Shown piece by piece: positions 1-11,049 of a stretch of DNA of 64,000 nt. Origin of the DNA: Candidatus Eisenbergiella merdipullorum (GTDB taxonomy: Bacteria; Bacillota; Clostridia; Lachnospirales; Lachnospiraceae); the NCBI GenBank assembly GCA_019118445.1, contig DWYY01000035.1:1-64000 (forward strand), in the 5' to 3' direction. The notes below the pieces were generated by a model, which made no database searches, was not told where the DNA came from, and was given only the letters and a program-made list of their open reading frames with translations. Position 1 is the stretch's first letter. Each line of letters starts with the position of its first letter. Both the position numbers and the translations under genes were made by a program.

Positions 1-723
1 CTACCCCTGAAACGGCTCCGTAAAATATCCCATATGGGAAACCGGCTCTCCGCCCATGAGCAGGTGGGCGGTATCCCCCGCCGCCTGACAGCGGAAATAC
101 GCAGATCCTTCTTCCCGCTCCTCCGAAGCCAGCACCGTCACGGAGGTGGGAGCGAGGAAAAAGCCGGCGGTGAGCACCACCGGGGAGATGCCCAGCAGAT
201 GGCCGCACAGATACAGCGTGATTCCCATGTGGCAGAACAGCACGATCACCGCATCCCGCTGCGTCTTATCGGAAAGGTCCGTCCGGTAGATTCCGCCCTC
301 CCGCACATAGCCATAGCGCGCAAGAAGCTCGTCCAGGCCTGTGCAGACCCGCGCAAATTCCTCCTTCACCGGGCCGCTTCGCATCACCGCCGTATCCGCA
401 AAGGCGTTTCTATCATACATCCCCTCCTCCTTTGTCCAGAAGCTTGGATAAAAATCCCAGGGAATCACGCTCTCTCCCCGGACGGGGTCGTTTACGGGCG
501 CGTGGAATTCCCGCAGCCAGGACAGTGTCTGCGCCTTTCGTCCCGCTTTTTTCAGGCTCAGGGAAGCGGTATCCTGCGCCCGTCCCAGAGGCGACACATA
601 GAAATCCGTCACCTTCCAGCGCGCTACGCGCTCCGCCAGAAGCGCGGCCTCCCTCCAGCCCTTTTCCGTCAGGCTGTCTTTTTCATAATCAGGGTCTCCA
701 TGCCGGATAAAAATAATTCTCAT
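1..723 (-). CDS. Histidine phosphatase family protein (phosphoglycerate-mutase-like)
   Basis: N-terminal MRIIFIRHGDPDYEKDSLTEKGWREA (RHG motif) and later CHMGITLYL; complete ORF ending at the window edge. Confidence 0.85.
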   Translation of the reverse strand: MRIIFIRHGDPDYEKDSLTEKGWREAALLAERVARWKVTDFYVSPLGRAQDTASLSLKKAGRKAQTLSWLREFHAPVNDPVRGESVIPWDFYPSFWTKEEGMYDRNAFADTAVMRSGPVKEEFARVCTGLDELLARYGYVREGGIYRTDLSDKTQRDAVIVLFCHMGITLYLCGHLLGISPVVLTAGFFLAPTSVTVLASEEREEGSAYFRCQAAGDTAHLLMGGEPVSHMGYFTEPFQG

Positions 724-739
724 ACGTTCCTCCCTGCGG

Positions 740-2164
740 TCATTTTTCTGCCGTCACAAAATTATGTATCCATACGCCGCGCTTCACCATCACGAATCCC
801 ACCACGCATTTCAGGATGTCCACCGCCTGACAGAGAAAATAGAGCGGCACGATGGGCAGGGAGGTGAAACGGCTGAGCACAAACGCCAGGGGAATGCTCA
901 CCACCCACAGAAATACGCTGTCAAACAGGAAGGTGACAAAGGTTTTTCCGCCGGAGCGCATGGTGAAATAGCAGGCGTTGGTAAATGCCTGCACGGGCAT
1001 CAGCGCAGCAACGATCAGAATGAAGCGCTCCGCCAGCGCCCGCACCTGAGGCGTAGTGTTATACAGGCGGGGAAAAAGAGGCGCGACGCCCATCATTAGC
1101 AGACCGATTCCCAGACAGCCTGCCACCGCAAAAAACAGAAGCTTTGTGTCCGTATCTCTCGCTTCCTCCATCTTCCCGGCTCCCAGGAGCTGTCCCACAA
1201 TGATCGCCACAGCGTTTCCCAGCGCCAGATAAACCACGTTAAACAGGTTTGAAATGGTGGAGGAAATGTTCAACCCCGCGATCACGGAGAGGCCACGCAG
1301 GGAATAGCACTGCATCAGCACCGCCATGCCCGCCGACCAGAGCGCCTCGTTGACCATCAGCGGCATACCCCGCAGAAAAATCTGCCCGGCCAGATGAGAA
1401 GGGATGCGGAGCGTCCGGTACACACCGTCCAGCCAGGGCGCCTTTCCTTTTTTCCCGTGAGAGAAAAAAGCCACGATCAGACATTCCACATAGCGGGAGA
1501 TCACCGTGGCGATGGCAGCGCCCACCACACCGAGCGCGGGAGCCCCGAATTTCCCGTAGATCAGAATATAGTTGAGCACCAGATTCACCAGTACCGCCGC
1601 AATGCCCGCCTTCATGGGAAGAACCGTTTCTCCTGCCTCCCGGAGGGTGGACGCATAAACCTGCGCCAGCGCATAGGGGACCAGTCCGGCAAGCATGCAC
1701 ATCAGATAATTTTTCCCGTAAACGAGCGTCCGCGCCGCATCCTGGGCGCTTCCCTCCTCATTCAGATACAGAGAGACCAGCCCTTCGCCGCCCGTCACAA
1801 AGATCAGAACGCCGAGGACAACCAGCGCGCCGCAGATGAGCAGCTTGAACCGGAATGCGTTTCTGACTCCTTCATAATTCCGGCTGCCGTAAAACTGCGC
1901 GCCGAATATGCCCGCTCCGGAAATGGCGCCGAAAATGCAGATGTTGAACACGAACAGGAGCTGGTTTGCCACGGCAACGCCGGACATCTGCTCCGTTCCC
2001 ACCTGTCCCACCATGATATTGTCCAGGAGGCTTACGAAATTGGTGATTCCGTTCTGAATCATGATCGGAATTGTTACCGTCAGCACCATTTTATAAAAGC
2101 TCTTATCCCCGATGAGCTTTTTCCTTAAACCGGTTTTCCCCGGTTTTTTTGCTTTTGTATCCAT
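740..2164 (-). CDS. MATE family efflux transporter
   Basis: Multi-TM protein with MATE-like LTVTIPIMIQNGITNFVSLLDNIMVGQVGTEQMSGVAVANQL; start chosen at MDTKAKK inside the longer ORF. Confidence 0.9.
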   Translation of the reverse strand: MDTKAKKPGKTGLRKKLIGDKSFYKMVLTVTIPIMIQNGITNFVSLLDNIMVGQVGTEQMSGVAVANQLLFVFNICIFGAISGAGIFGAQFYGSRNYEGVRNAFRFKLLICGALVVLGVLIFVTGGEGLVSLYLNEEGSAQDAARTLVYGKNYLMCMLAGLVPYALAQVYASTLREAGETVLPMKAGIAAVLVNLVLNYILIYGKFGAPALGVVGAAIATVISRYVECLIVAFFSHGKKGKAPWLDGVYRTLRIPSHLAGQIFLRGMPLMVNEALWSAGMAVLMQCYSLRGLSVIAGLNISSTISNLFNVVYLALGNAVAIIVGQLLGAGKMEEARDTDTKLLFFAVAGCLGIGLLMMGVAPLFPRLYNTTPQVRALAERFILIVAALMPVQAFTNACYFTMRSGGKTFVTFLFDSVFLWVVSIPLAFVLSRFTSLPIVPLYFLCQAVDILKCVVGFVMVKRGVWIHNFVTAEK

Positions 2165-2702
2165 CCCTTTTCTCCTCATAAAACACTGTTTGGCCGCCGC
2201 TTCGCATCTCTCCTGGCTGCCCCCGGAGTCCGCCCGCCGGAAACCGCCCTGACGCAGGGCGCCTGGCCGGACGGCCTGATGCAAGGCGCCAGATTATCCA
2301 GCCCATCGCCGCTCCCGCGCAGTTCAGCAGAATATCGTCCACATCAAACGCGCCGAAGCCGGAGAGCAGCTGGAACAGCTCAATTCCCGATGTAAACAGA
2401 AACGCATTGAACAGCATCCGGAAAAATCCGCCGTATTTCCGGTCCATCCAGGGAAGCAGGATCCCGAACGGGACAAAAACCGCCACATTACCCGCCAGAT
2501 TTTCAAAGCTGTTCAGGCGGTCACTGTAGCGGATATACATCCGGATCGTCTTAAAAAGCGTGAAATTGGCCGTCCGCAGCCCTTCCAGCACTGTTTCTGA
2601 CTGCCACAGCGCCGCCGTCTCCGCCAGCACATCCAGCGGATATTTGAAAATAAGCAGCCGCACCGCCAGAAGCAGATAACAGAGAAAGACGGCCTGCCTC
2701 AA
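2103..2702 (-). CDS. VanZ family protein
   Basis: FENLAGNVAVFVPFGILLPWMDRKYGGFFRML..SGIELFQLLSGFGAFDVDDILLNCAGAAMGWIIW is VanZ-like. Probable TTG start overlaps the truA stop (ATTGA). Confidence 0.75.
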   Translation of the reverse strand: MRQAVFLCYLLLAVRLLIFKYPLDVLAETAALWQSETVLEGLRTANFTLFKTIRMYIRYSDRLNSFENLAGNVAVFVPFGILLPWMDRKYGGFFRMLFNAFLFTSGIELFQLLSGFGAFDVDDILLNCAGAAMGWIIWRLASGRPARRPASGRFPAGGLRGQPGEMRSGGQTVFYEEKRDGYKSKKTGENRFKEKAHRG

Positions 2703-3436
2703 TACCGCACTTCCATCAGGGCCAGTCCGCAGGCGGGCACCAGCGGCCCCGCGTCCTCCCTTTTTCCATTCTCCAGAAGCTCCGTCATCTCTTCGGCCCT
2801 GCGTTTTCCGCTCCCCACTTCCAGAAGCGTTCCCATCAGAATGCGGACCATATGAAACAGAAAACCATTTCCGGAAAAAGTGAACCATATTTCATCCCCC
2901 ATCCGTTCGATGTCTATGGAATCCACCGAACGTACCGTGGACTTCCTGCTTTTCTTCGCGGATGTGAAAGCGCGGAAGTCATGGGTTCCGCACAACAGCG
3001 CCGCGGCGCGGCGCATGGCCTCAACATCCAGCTTTTCCGGAAATACATAAACATATCTTCTTTCAAATATATGCGGAACCGCACTGTTTAACACCCGGTA
3101 GCGATAGGTTTTCCCCTTCGCGTTCAGACGGCTGTGAAACCGCTCCGGCACCTCCTCGATGGCGATCACGGCGATATCCTCCGGAAGATACTCGTTGATC
3201 TTTCCCATCAGCTCCTGTGCGGAAAGCTGTGTATCCATGTGAAAATTAGCCACCTGTCCGCAGGCGTGCACTCCCGCGTCCGTGCGGCCGGAGGCCTGGA
3301 TTTCCACCTCCGTCCCGGCCAGACGGGAAAGCAGACGTTCCAGCTTCCCCTGGATCGTGTTCTGTGTGCTCTCCTGCCGCTGCCAGCCCTGATAACGGGT
3401 TCCCTCATACTGCAGAACAATTTTGAAATTGCGCAA
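2699..3436 (-). CDS. truA: tRNA pseudouridine(38-40) synthase TruA
   Basis: YEGTRYQGWQRQ, ASGRTDAGVHACGQVANF, GNGFLFHMVRILMGTLLEVGSGKR. Confidence 0.95.
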   Translation of the reverse strand: MRNFKIVLQYEGTRYQGWQRQESTQNTIQGKLERLLSRLAGTEVEIQASGRTDAGVHACGQVANFHMDTQLSAQELMGKINEYLPEDIAVIAIEEVPERFHSRLNAKGKTYRYRVLNSAVPHIFERRYVYVFPEKLDVEAMRRAAALLCGTHDFRAFTSAKKSRKSTVRSVDSIDIERMGDEIWFTFSGNGFLFHMVRILMGTLLEVGSGKRRAEEMTELLENGKREDAGPLVPACGLALMEVRY

Positions 3437-4426
3437 TCAGCTCACCTCCCAGGGATTGGGCTTTCCTTCCAAAAACAGCTTACAGCTTTCCAGCGAATCC
3501 CGGATCACCGTCTTGGTATAATTATCCGTGTAAAAAGCCATGTGATGGGAAACGGTCACGTTCGGAAAGCCGCGCAGGACGGCCAGCTGACGGTTCTGCA
3601 GCACATCCGACTTGTGATCGTAATAATACAGGCCGAACTCGTTTTCCACCACATCCAGCGCCGCGGCGCCCACTTTTCCACTTTCGATGCCATCGATCAG
3701 CGCATCGGAATCGATCAGTGCGCCCCTCGCGGTATTGACAATCACCACGCCGTCCTTCATCTGCGAGAGCGTCTCCGCCCCGATCAGATGAAAATTGTCC
3801 TCCGTCAGCGGCGCGTGCAGGGTGATCACGTCCGCCTCCTTCCACAGCTCCTCAAGCGGCACATAGGAGGCGTATGCCTTCACCTCCTCATTTTCATACG
3901 GATCATGGGCAAGAATCCGGCAGCCGAAACCGGACAGATGCCGGATCACCGTCCTCCCGATGCGTCCCGTTCCGATCACTCCCACAGTCAGGTCAGAAAG
4001 CTCCCTGCCCCGGATGCCCTGCAGGGTATAATCCTGGATATTCGTCCGCTCCAGAATCCGCTTCATGTTCCGGATGCTCATCAGAATCAGCATCACCGCG
4101 TAGTCGGCCACTCCGTTCGGACCGTAGGGAGCGTTTCCCACCCGGATGCCGAAATCCTTTGCCGCCTGCATGTCGATATGATCATAACCGATTGTCCTTG
4201 TCGTAAGATACCGGATGCCGCACCTGGCGAACTCTTCCATCAGCTCTCTGGTGATCTGTGAGGTGATGATGTCCGCACATTCACAGCCCTCCGTCACCCG
4301 CGCGATGTTCTCCATATCCGGCGCGTCCGGGCAGCCGGATATGGCAAGGCCAAGCTCCCTGCCGAACCGTTCAAACCATTCCGCCTCATCAAATTGTCTC
4401 AGATTGAAAACCGCTATCTTTTTCAT
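3437..4426 (-). CDS. D-isomer-specific 2-hydroxyacid dehydrogenase (D-lactate dehydrogenase/VanH-like)
   Basis: TVGVIGTGRIGRTVIRHLSGFGCRILAHDPY; VIVNTARGALIDSDALIDGIESGKVGAAALDVVE; NVTVSHHMAFYT. Confidence 0.9.
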   Translation of the reverse strand: MKKIAVFNLRQFDEAEWFERFGRELGLAISGCPDAPDMENIARVTEGCECADIITSQITRELMEEFARCGIRYLTTRTIGYDHIDMQAAKDFGIRVGNAPYGPNGVADYAVMLILMSIRNMKRILERTNIQDYTLQGIRGRELSDLTVGVIGTGRIGRTVIRHLSGFGCRILAHDPYENEEVKAYASYVPLEELWKEADVITLHAPLTEDNFHLIGAETLSQMKDGVVIVNTARGALIDSDALIDGIESGKVGAAALDVVENEFGLYYYDHKSDVLQNRQLAVLRGFPNVTVSHHMAFYTDNYTKTVIRDSLESCKLFLEGKPNPWEVS

Positions 4427-5616
4427 TCCTTCTTTTCATCCTTTCCATTCTCCTCCTCCGCATGATCCTCATTCGGCGGAAGATCCTCCTTCTCCAGCTT
4501 CCGGAAATGATTGAAGCCGTAAAGCAGAATGCGCACACTGTCAATGGTCGTATCGAACAGGCCTGCCTCAAACATCTTCTGTACCACGATGCCGATGGGA
4601 ACGGCAAGGATCATGCCGGCTACGCTCCCGACACGATAACCGATGAACAGAAGGAAAAGAGTGGGAATCGGCGGAACACCGATGGAATCTCCCACAAATT
4701 TTGGCTGGATGATCTGCCGCAGAAGCTGAGCCACACCCCAGATGATCATCAGCCCCAGCGCCATCCGGTAATTTCCGGCAAGGACCTCCATCAGCGCCCA
4801 GGGCCACAAAACGGCTCCTGCGCCGAACACCGGAAGGAAATCCAGAACGGCAATCAGGAAAGCGATCAGGAAGGAGTATTCCACCCGCAGGATCAGAAGC
4901 CCGATAAACAGGACGAAGTAAATGACGATCTCAATCCGGAACTGCGCCACAAAATAGCCGCCCACCGCTCCGGTCAGCCCCGAGGACATGATCCGGAATT
5001 TCCGGCGGATCTCCTCCGGCACATGCCTGCGGAGAAAGGCATGCACATTTTCCTTCTCCGCCACAAAAAAGTATGAGGAAAGAAGGCACATAATGGTGCT
5101 CACGATGATGGAGGGAATATTCCTCGCTATATTCCCCACCGCATTCACGGTCGGCCTGCTCAGTCCGTTTATGGCACTGCTGATATATTCTCCCAGATTC
5201 TCCCCGACCTGCGTCAGATTGCTCTTCACTCCATCCGGAAAGCCGTCATAAAAATCCGCCAGATTTTTCATCACCATATCCAGCTCCCGTTCTATATTCT
5301 GCCAGAGCTCAGGCAGCGAGGAAAGAAAGCCCGCGCTTTCCGTTACCAGCTTGGAGATCACGAGGTAGCCCACCAGAATCACACCTGCAAGAACCGCTAT
5401 GATCACGATGGCGGAACCGGCCTTTCTCCGGATCCGGATTTTCTGTTCAAAGAAACGCACCAGAGGGTTGGCGATCATGGCGATGATCCATCCAACCACA
5501 AACGGCATAAAGAAGCGCAGGAGCCTTGGCAGCAGAAAAACCGCCAGACACAGAAGCACCACTGCCGTCAGCAGATTCAAAACCGCTTTCAGATATTTTC
5601 TTATTCCCGGACGCAT
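4423..5616 (-). CDS. AI-2E family transporter
   Basis: About 8 TM segments; DFLPVFGAGAVLWPWALMEVLAGNYRMALGLMIIWGVAQLLRQIIQPKFVGDSIGVPPIPTLFLLFIG. Confidence 0.85.
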   Translation of the reverse strand: MRPGIRKYLKAVLNLLTAVVLLCLAVFLLPRLLRFFMPFVVGWIIAMIANPLVRFFEQKIRIRRKAGSAIVIIAVLAGVILVGYLVISKLVTESAGFLSSLPELWQNIERELDMVMKNLADFYDGFPDGVKSNLTQVGENLGEYISSAINGLSRPTVNAVGNIARNIPSIIVSTIMCLLSSYFFVAEKENVHAFLRRHVPEEIRRKFRIMSSGLTGAVGGYFVAQFRIEIVIYFVLFIGLLILRVEYSFLIAFLIAVLDFLPVFGAGAVLWPWALMEVLAGNYRMALGLMIIWGVAQLLRQIIQPKFVGDSIGVPPIPTLFLLFIGYRVGSVAGMILAVPIGIVVQKMFEAGLFDTTIDSVRILLYGFNHFRKLEKEDLPPNEDHAEEENGKDEKKE

Positions 5617-5668
5617 ACTCTCACTCCTTCGGCATTCCTTCCGAACGCCCGCTGAAATCTCAGCGCTG

Positions 5669-6298
5669 TCAGGACATCTGCCCCTCCTGTTCCTCCTGCC
5701 CGGACCCGATCAGCCCGTCGACCACCTCATAGATTTCTTCCCTTCCCTGCTTTGTGAGCGCGGAAAAAGGCAGGATGATCGTTTCCTTTCCCGCCTTCAG
5801 CCCTTCCCGCACCGTTTTGACAGCGGCAGGAACCTGGCTTCTTTTCAGCTTGTCCAGCTTGGTGGCGATGATGATGGGGTGATAGCCCTGGCTGATGATC
5901 CAGTCATACATCTGCCTGTCGTTGGCGGATGGCTCATGGCGGATATCGATCAGCAGGAACACAGCCTTCAGCTGTCTGGACTGGCGGAGATAACGCTCCA
6001 CCATCCTGCCCCATTTCGCCTTCACCTCTTCGCTCACCTTTGCGTATCCGTATCCGGGCAGATCCACCAGATAAAACGCGTCGTTCACATTATAAAAATT
6101 GATGGTCTGGGTCTTTCCCGGCTGGGCCGAGGTCCTCGCCAGCGATTTGCGGTTCATGACCGCATTGATCAGAGAGGACTTCCCCACATTGCTCTTTCCG
6201 GCAAACGCGATCTCCGGCAGGCTGTTTTCCGGAAGCCTGCTGGTAATGCCGCATACCGTCTCAAGACTCACATTTTTGATAACCATATTTTCCTCCAT
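5669..6298 (-). CDS. engB: Ribosome biogenesis GTP-binding protein YihA/YsxC
   Basis: EIAFAGKSNVGKSSLINAVMNRKSLARTSAQPGKTQTINFYNV..LVDLPGYGYAKVS; start placed at MEENMVIKNV. Confidence 0.93.
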   Translation of the reverse strand: MEENMVIKNVSLETVCGITSRLPENSLPEIAFAGKSNVGKSSLINAVMNRKSLARTSAQPGKTQTINFYNVNDAFYLVDLPGYGYAKVSEEVKAKWGRMVERYLRQSRQLKAVFLLIDIRHEPSANDRQMYDWIISQGYHPIIIATKLDKLKRSQVPAAVKTVREGLKAGKETIILPFSALTKQGREEIYEVVDGLIGSGQEEQEGQMS

Positions 6299-6329
6299 GC
6301 TGAAGTACCGCTGCGCTCCCTGTCTGCCC

Positions 6330-8759
6330 TTACGCAGTAGCACGGGCGCTGTCCTTCTCCTTTTTTGCAAATGCCAGCTCCGTCACTTCTTCCATGGTTT
6401 TCACAGGAACGATTTCCAGTCCCTTCTTTATCTCCCTTGAGATTTCCTCCAGATCCCTTTGGTTTTCCTCAGGAACGAGCACTGTTTTGATCCCCGCGGT
6501 CTTTGCCGCGAGGAGCTTTTCCTTCAGCCCGCCGATGGGAAGCACCCGGCCGCGCAGGGTAATCTCTCCAGTCATTGCCACGTCCGCCCTGACAGGGGTT
6601 TTGGTGATGGCGGAAAGCAGCGCCGTAGCCATGGTGATGCCGGCGGAAGGCCCATCCTTGGGAACTGCCCCTTCCGGGATATGAAAATGAAAATCATTTT
6701 CCGTAAAGACTTCCGGGGCGATCTTGTATCGGTCCGCCACAGAGCGGACATAGCTGATCCCCGTCATGGCGGATTCCTTCATCACATCACCCAGTTGTCC
6801 AGTGAGCCGGATCTCTCCCTTTCCGGGCATCATGTTCACTTCCACCTGCATGGTCACTCCGCCCACGCTGGTCCAGGCCAGGCCGCGCACGATGCCGATA
6901 TCATCCTGTTCATTCGCCCGGTCCCTGAGATTTTTGGGCTTACCCAGATATTTCTCCAGATTCCGCCCGGTCACATGGATCGCTTCCACTTTCCTTTTCG
7001 CCCTGCCCGCCGTTTTCTCTTTTTTCTCCAGCATCTGTCTGGCCGCTTTCCGGCAGATTTCACCGATCTTCCGTTCCAGTTCACGCACGCCGGCCTCCGC
7101 TGTATAGGAGAGGATGATCTCCTTTAGCGCGCCGTCGCTGATGGAAAGCTTTCCGCGGTCCAGACCGTTCTTTTTCAGTTGTTTGGGAAGCAGATGCTCT
7201 TTGGCAATATGGAATTTCTCATTCGCGGTGTAGCTTGTCACCTCAATGATCTCCATTCGGTCCAGAAGAGGGCCGGGAATATCTCCCGCAGAATTTGCCG
7301 TCGCGATGAACAACACCTCAGACAAGTCGATGGGGATCTCCACATAATGATCCCTGAAATGGCTGTTCTGTTCGCCATCCAGCACTTCCAGAAGGGCGGA
7401 TGAGGTGTCCCCGCGGTAATCGCTGCTCACCTTGTCAATTTCGTCCAACAGCATGAGGGGATTCTTCACGCCCGCCTGTTTCAGCCCGGCAACGATCCTG
7501 CCCGGCATTGCTCCCACATAGGTCCTTCTGTGACCGCGGATCTCCGCTTCATCCCGCACGCCGCCCAGGCAGATCCGCACATACTTCTTGTTCAGCGCTT
7601 CCGCCACGCTGCGGGCGATAGATGTCTTTCCGGTTCCGGGCGGCCCCACCAGACAGAGGATGGGGCTGTCTCCCTGTCTGGTCAGGCTTCTTACCGCGAG
7701 GAATTCAAGGATCCGTTCCTTCACCTGCTCCAGCCCGTAATGATCCCGTTCCAAAATGCTTTCCGCACGTTTCAGGTCGGTATTGTCTTTGGAAACCTTA
7801 TCCCATGGGAGCTCCAGCAGCGTCTCCAGGTATCCTCTCTCCACAGAGGCTTCCGCGCTGCCCTGCCCGAGGCTCTTAAAGCGGGCAATCTCTTTGCGTA
7901 TCTTTTCCTTCACCTCTGCGGACGCCTTCAGCTTTTCCAGAGCCTTTTCAAACAGCTCCGCATCGGTTTCCACGGTATCCTCGCCCAGCTCCTGACGGAT
8001 ATAGTTCATCTGCTCCCGCAGCATATAATCGCGCTGATTTTTATCCAGGCGCGCCTTGACCTGCTCCGCCAGCTCCGCCTTCACCTTGGCTACTCCGATC
8101 TCCTCATATAGGATCCCGGCCAGGACCTGATAACGGCTGTCCAGATCCACCGCTTCCAAAACGGCCTGCTTTTTCTCATAATCAACAGGCATGCTCTCGA
8201 TCATTTCATCCATCAGCCGTCCCAGGCTGATCCCTCCGTCGATCCGCCGCTTCACAGAATGGCCGACTCTGGGAAAATAAGAAGAAAATTCCAGGAACAG
8301 TTCCTTCAGGCTCCGTGTCATGGCCTCCTCTTCAACCTGGCTTCGGGAATCCGAAAGGTGGGCCGGTCCATTTACTGGCTCTACGTCTCCCAGAAGGAAC
8401 GCGCCTTCCTCCGCAAAGCCTACGAGCCTTCCTCTTTCCTGCCCTTCCACCAGGACCCGCACCACATTTTCCGGCAGCCTGGTGACTTGTTTGATCTGAG
8501 CCAGACAGCCCATGTGGTATACGCTGTCAAAATCCGGTTCTTCCTCCTCCACATTCCGCTGCGTTACCAGAAACAGTTCCTTTCCGCTCATCATCGCCTT
8601 TTCCACCGCAAGGATCGATCTGCCCCTGTTGAGGTCAAAATGTATGACAAGTCCGGGCAGCATCGTCATTCCGCGGAGTGCGACCGCCGGAATCCTGATC
8701 CTGCGTTCCTCTGCATTTTCAGAGTGGACGTAATCTCTTTTGTTTTCTGTATTTTCCAT
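6330..8759 (-). CDS. lon: Endopeptidase La (Lon protease)
   Basis: LVGPPGTGKTSIARSVAEAL Walker A; PKDGPSAGITMATALLSA catalytic Ser; TGEITLRGRVLPIGGLKEKLLAA catalytic Lys. Confidence 0.97.
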   Translation of the reverse strand: MENTENKRDYVHSENAEERRIRIPAVALRGMTMLPGLVIHFDLNRGRSILAVEKAMMSGKELFLVTQRNVEEEEPDFDSVYHMGCLAQIKQVTRLPENVVRVLVEGQERGRLVGFAEEGAFLLGDVEPVNGPAHLSDSRSQVEEEAMTRSLKELFLEFSSYFPRVGHSVKRRIDGGISLGRLMDEMIESMPVDYEKKQAVLEAVDLDSRYQVLAGILYEEIGVAKVKAELAEQVKARLDKNQRDYMLREQMNYIRQELGEDTVETDAELFEKALEKLKASAEVKEKIRKEIARFKSLGQGSAEASVERGYLETLLELPWDKVSKDNTDLKRAESILERDHYGLEQVKERILEFLAVRSLTRQGDSPILCLVGPPGTGKTSIARSVAEALNKKYVRICLGGVRDEAEIRGHRRTYVGAMPGRIVAGLKQAGVKNPLMLLDEIDKVSSDYRGDTSSALLEVLDGEQNSHFRDHYVEIPIDLSEVLFIATANSAGDIPGPLLDRMEIIEVTSYTANEKFHIAKEHLLPKQLKKNGLDRGKLSISDGALKEIILSYTAEAGVRELERKIGEICRKAARQMLEKKEKTAGRAKRKVEAIHVTGRNLEKYLGKPKNLRDRANEQDDIGIVRGLAWTSVGGVTMQVEVNMMPGKGEIRLTGQLGDVMKESAMTGISYVRSVADRYKIAPEVFTENDFHFHIPEGAVPKDGPSAGITMATALLSAITKTPVRADVAMTGEITLRGRVLPIGGLKEKLLAAKTAGIKTVLVPEENQRDLEEISREIKKGLEIVPVKTMEEVTELAFAKKEKDSARATA

Positions 8760-8944
8760 ATTTTATCCCATTTGCCGGAAATCAGCTTCCGGCTTTCTCC
8801 TTTTCATCTCTCATTTCCCAGAGCTGCCTACCTTTAGGCTCCCCCTGCCCCGCCTTTTTCCCCTGTATGACGCCCCTGTGAACGCGCGCTGCCGGGCGCA
8901 CAGAGACACGAGAGCCGCCCTCGAAAAAGGGCGGCTCTCCTGTT

Positions 8945-10219
8945 TCATTTCGCTACCTTCATATCTTCTCTGCGGCCGCCGGTATCCCTGTGTACGACCA
9001 GCGGAGCGCTTTCCTTATCCACCGCTTCCTTTGTGATGATGCACTGTTCAATTGTATCATCGGAAGGAATGCGGTACATCACGTCCATCAGCACGTCTTC
9101 CAGTATGGAACGTAAGCCTCTGGCGCCCGTTTTTCTCTCCATCGCTTTTTCAGCTATTTCTTCCACCGCGTCCGGCTCAAAGGTGAGCTTTACGCCGTCA
9201 TAGGAAAACAGTTTCTGATACTGCTTGATCTGCGCGTTCTTAGGCTCCGTAAGAATGCATACCATGGCCTCCTTATCGAGTCCCTGAAGCGACACCATGA
9301 CCGGGACACGGCCCACAAATTCGGGGATCAGTCCATATTTTACAAGGTCTGTCGGCGTCACCTGCGCCAGGAGCTCTCCCATTTCTCGGGTGCTCCTTTC
9401 CGCATTTTCCGCATTGAATCCGATGGTCTTTCTGTCCAGACGGCTTTCCACGATATGCTCCAGCCCGTCAAAAGCGCCGCCGCAGATGAACAGGATATTG
9501 GAGGTATCGATCTGAATCAGCTCCTGATGGGGATGCTTTCTCCCCCCCTGCGGAGGAACGCTTGCGATCGTCCCTTCAATGATCTTCAGGAGTGCCTGCT
9601 GAACACCTTCACCGGACACATCTCTGGTGATAGATACATTCTCGCTCTTTTTCGTGATCTTATCGATTTCGTCAATATAAACGATGCCGTACTGCGCCCG
9701 TTCCACATCATAGTCGGCAGCCTGGATCAGCTTCAGGAGGATGTTCTCCACATCCTCGCCCACATAGCCGGCCTCCGTCAGCGTCGTCGCATCCGCTATG
9801 GCAAAAGGCACATTGATGATCTTGGCGAGCGTCTGTGCCAGATAGGTCTTTCCTGAACCCGTGGGGCCGATCATGATGATATTGCTCTTCTGCAGCTCCA
9901 CATCGTCGTCGTCCTTTCCGGCCGTCACTCTTTTATAATGATTATAAACAGCCACCGACAGAACCTTCTTCGCCTCATCCTGCCCGATCACATACTCATC
10001 CAGAAATTCCCTGATCTGGACAGGTTTGAGCAGATTGATCTCCATCGTCTCCTCTGCCGGCTCTTCCTCATATTCTTCGTCAATGATATCCGCACAGATT
10101 TCCACACATTCATCACAGATATATACGCCGTTGGGCCCTGCGATCAGCTTTCTGACCTGATCCTGCGTCTTGTTACAGAAAGAACACCTGATCTGGTCGT
10201 CCGAAATTCTACCTGCCAT
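8945..10219 (-). CDS. clpX: ATP-dependent Clp protease ATP-binding subunit ClpX
   Basis: C4 zinc finger [60 protein letters not shown]. Confidence 0.97.
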   Translation of the reverse strand: MAGRISDDQIRCSFCNKTQDQVRKLIAGPNGVYICDECVEICADIIDEEYEEEPAEETMEINLLKPVQIREFLDEYVIGQDEAKKVLSVAVYNHYKRVTAGKDDDDVELQKSNIIMIGPTGSGKTYLAQTLAKIINVPFAIADATTLTEAGYVGEDVENILLKLIQAADYDVERAQYGIVYIDEIDKITKKSENVSITRDVSGEGVQQALLKIIEGTIASVPPQGGRKHPHQELIQIDTSNILFICGGAFDGLEHIVESRLDRKTIGFNAENAERSTREMGELLAQVTPTDLVKYGLIPEFVGRVPVMVSLQGLDKEAMVCILTEPKNAQIKQYQKLFSYDGVKLTFEPDAVEEIAEKAMERKTGARGLRSILEDVLMDVMYRIPSDDTIEQCIITKEAVDKESAPLVVHRDTGGRREDMKVAK

Positions 10220-10312
10220 TTTCTCTTATCCCTCAATCATTTTTTCGTCCTGCGACGGACATGACGACAAAGGATGGCCCGCTTGCTGGGCATCCTTTGT
10301 CAGATCTTTTTC

Positions 10313-10927
10313 TTATTTTTCCGCAGGATTTTTATCCGCGGAATCTTTTCTTGAAGAAACGATGGAATCGATCAGGCCGTAGGCCTTCGCCTCTTGTGCG
10401 CTCTTCCAGTTGTCTCTCTCCGTATCCGCCATGACCACTTCAAAATCCTGTCCGCAGTTCTCGGCGAGGATCCTTGCCAGCTTCTCCTTGGTCTTCAGGA
10501 TGTGCTTCGCCGTGATCTCAATCTCCGTCGCCTGACCCTGCGTGCCTCCAGAAGGCTGATGGATCATGATCTCCGCATTGGGAAGGGCGAGCCTCTTCCC
10601 CTTCGCTCCACCAGCCAGGAGGAATGCTCCCATGCTGGCCGCCATGCCGATGCAGATGGTGGATACGTCGCATTTTACATACTGCATGGTATCATAGATC
10701 GCCATGCCTGCAGTCACGGAACCGCCCGGACTGTTAATATAGAAATGAATATCCTTTTCCGGATCTTCCGCTTCCAGGAAAAGGAGCTGTGCCACCACGA
10801 GACTGGCGGTCGTATCGTTTACTTCCTCTCCCAGAAAAATGATCCTGTCCTTTAAAAGTCTTGAATAGATGTCGTAGGAACGTTCCCCACGGCTGGTCTG
10901 CTCAATGACATAAGGTACTAAACTCAT
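10313..10927 (-). CDS. clpP: ATP-dependent Clp protease proteolytic subunit
   Basis: [69 protein letters not shown]. Confidence 0.97.
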   Translation of the reverse strand: MSLVPYVIEQTSRGERSYDIYSRLLKDRIIFLGEEVNDTTASLVVAQLLFLEAEDPEKDIHFYINSPGGSVTAGMAIYDTMQYVKCDVSTICIGMAASMGAFLLAGGAKGKRLALPNAEIMIHQPSGGTQGQATEIEITAKHILKTKEKLARILAENCGQDFEVVMADTERDNWKSAQEAKAYGLIDSIVSSRKDSADKNPAEK

Positions 10928-11049
10928 AAAATACTGCCTCCATATTCATGCATTTTCGGTCTTCAAGACTGGTATAATAGTAACGCACAAATGCTTCTTT
11001 TTCAAGGAGGACGCTTTCGATTTCAGAAAAGTTTAATATACTGCCGGTT

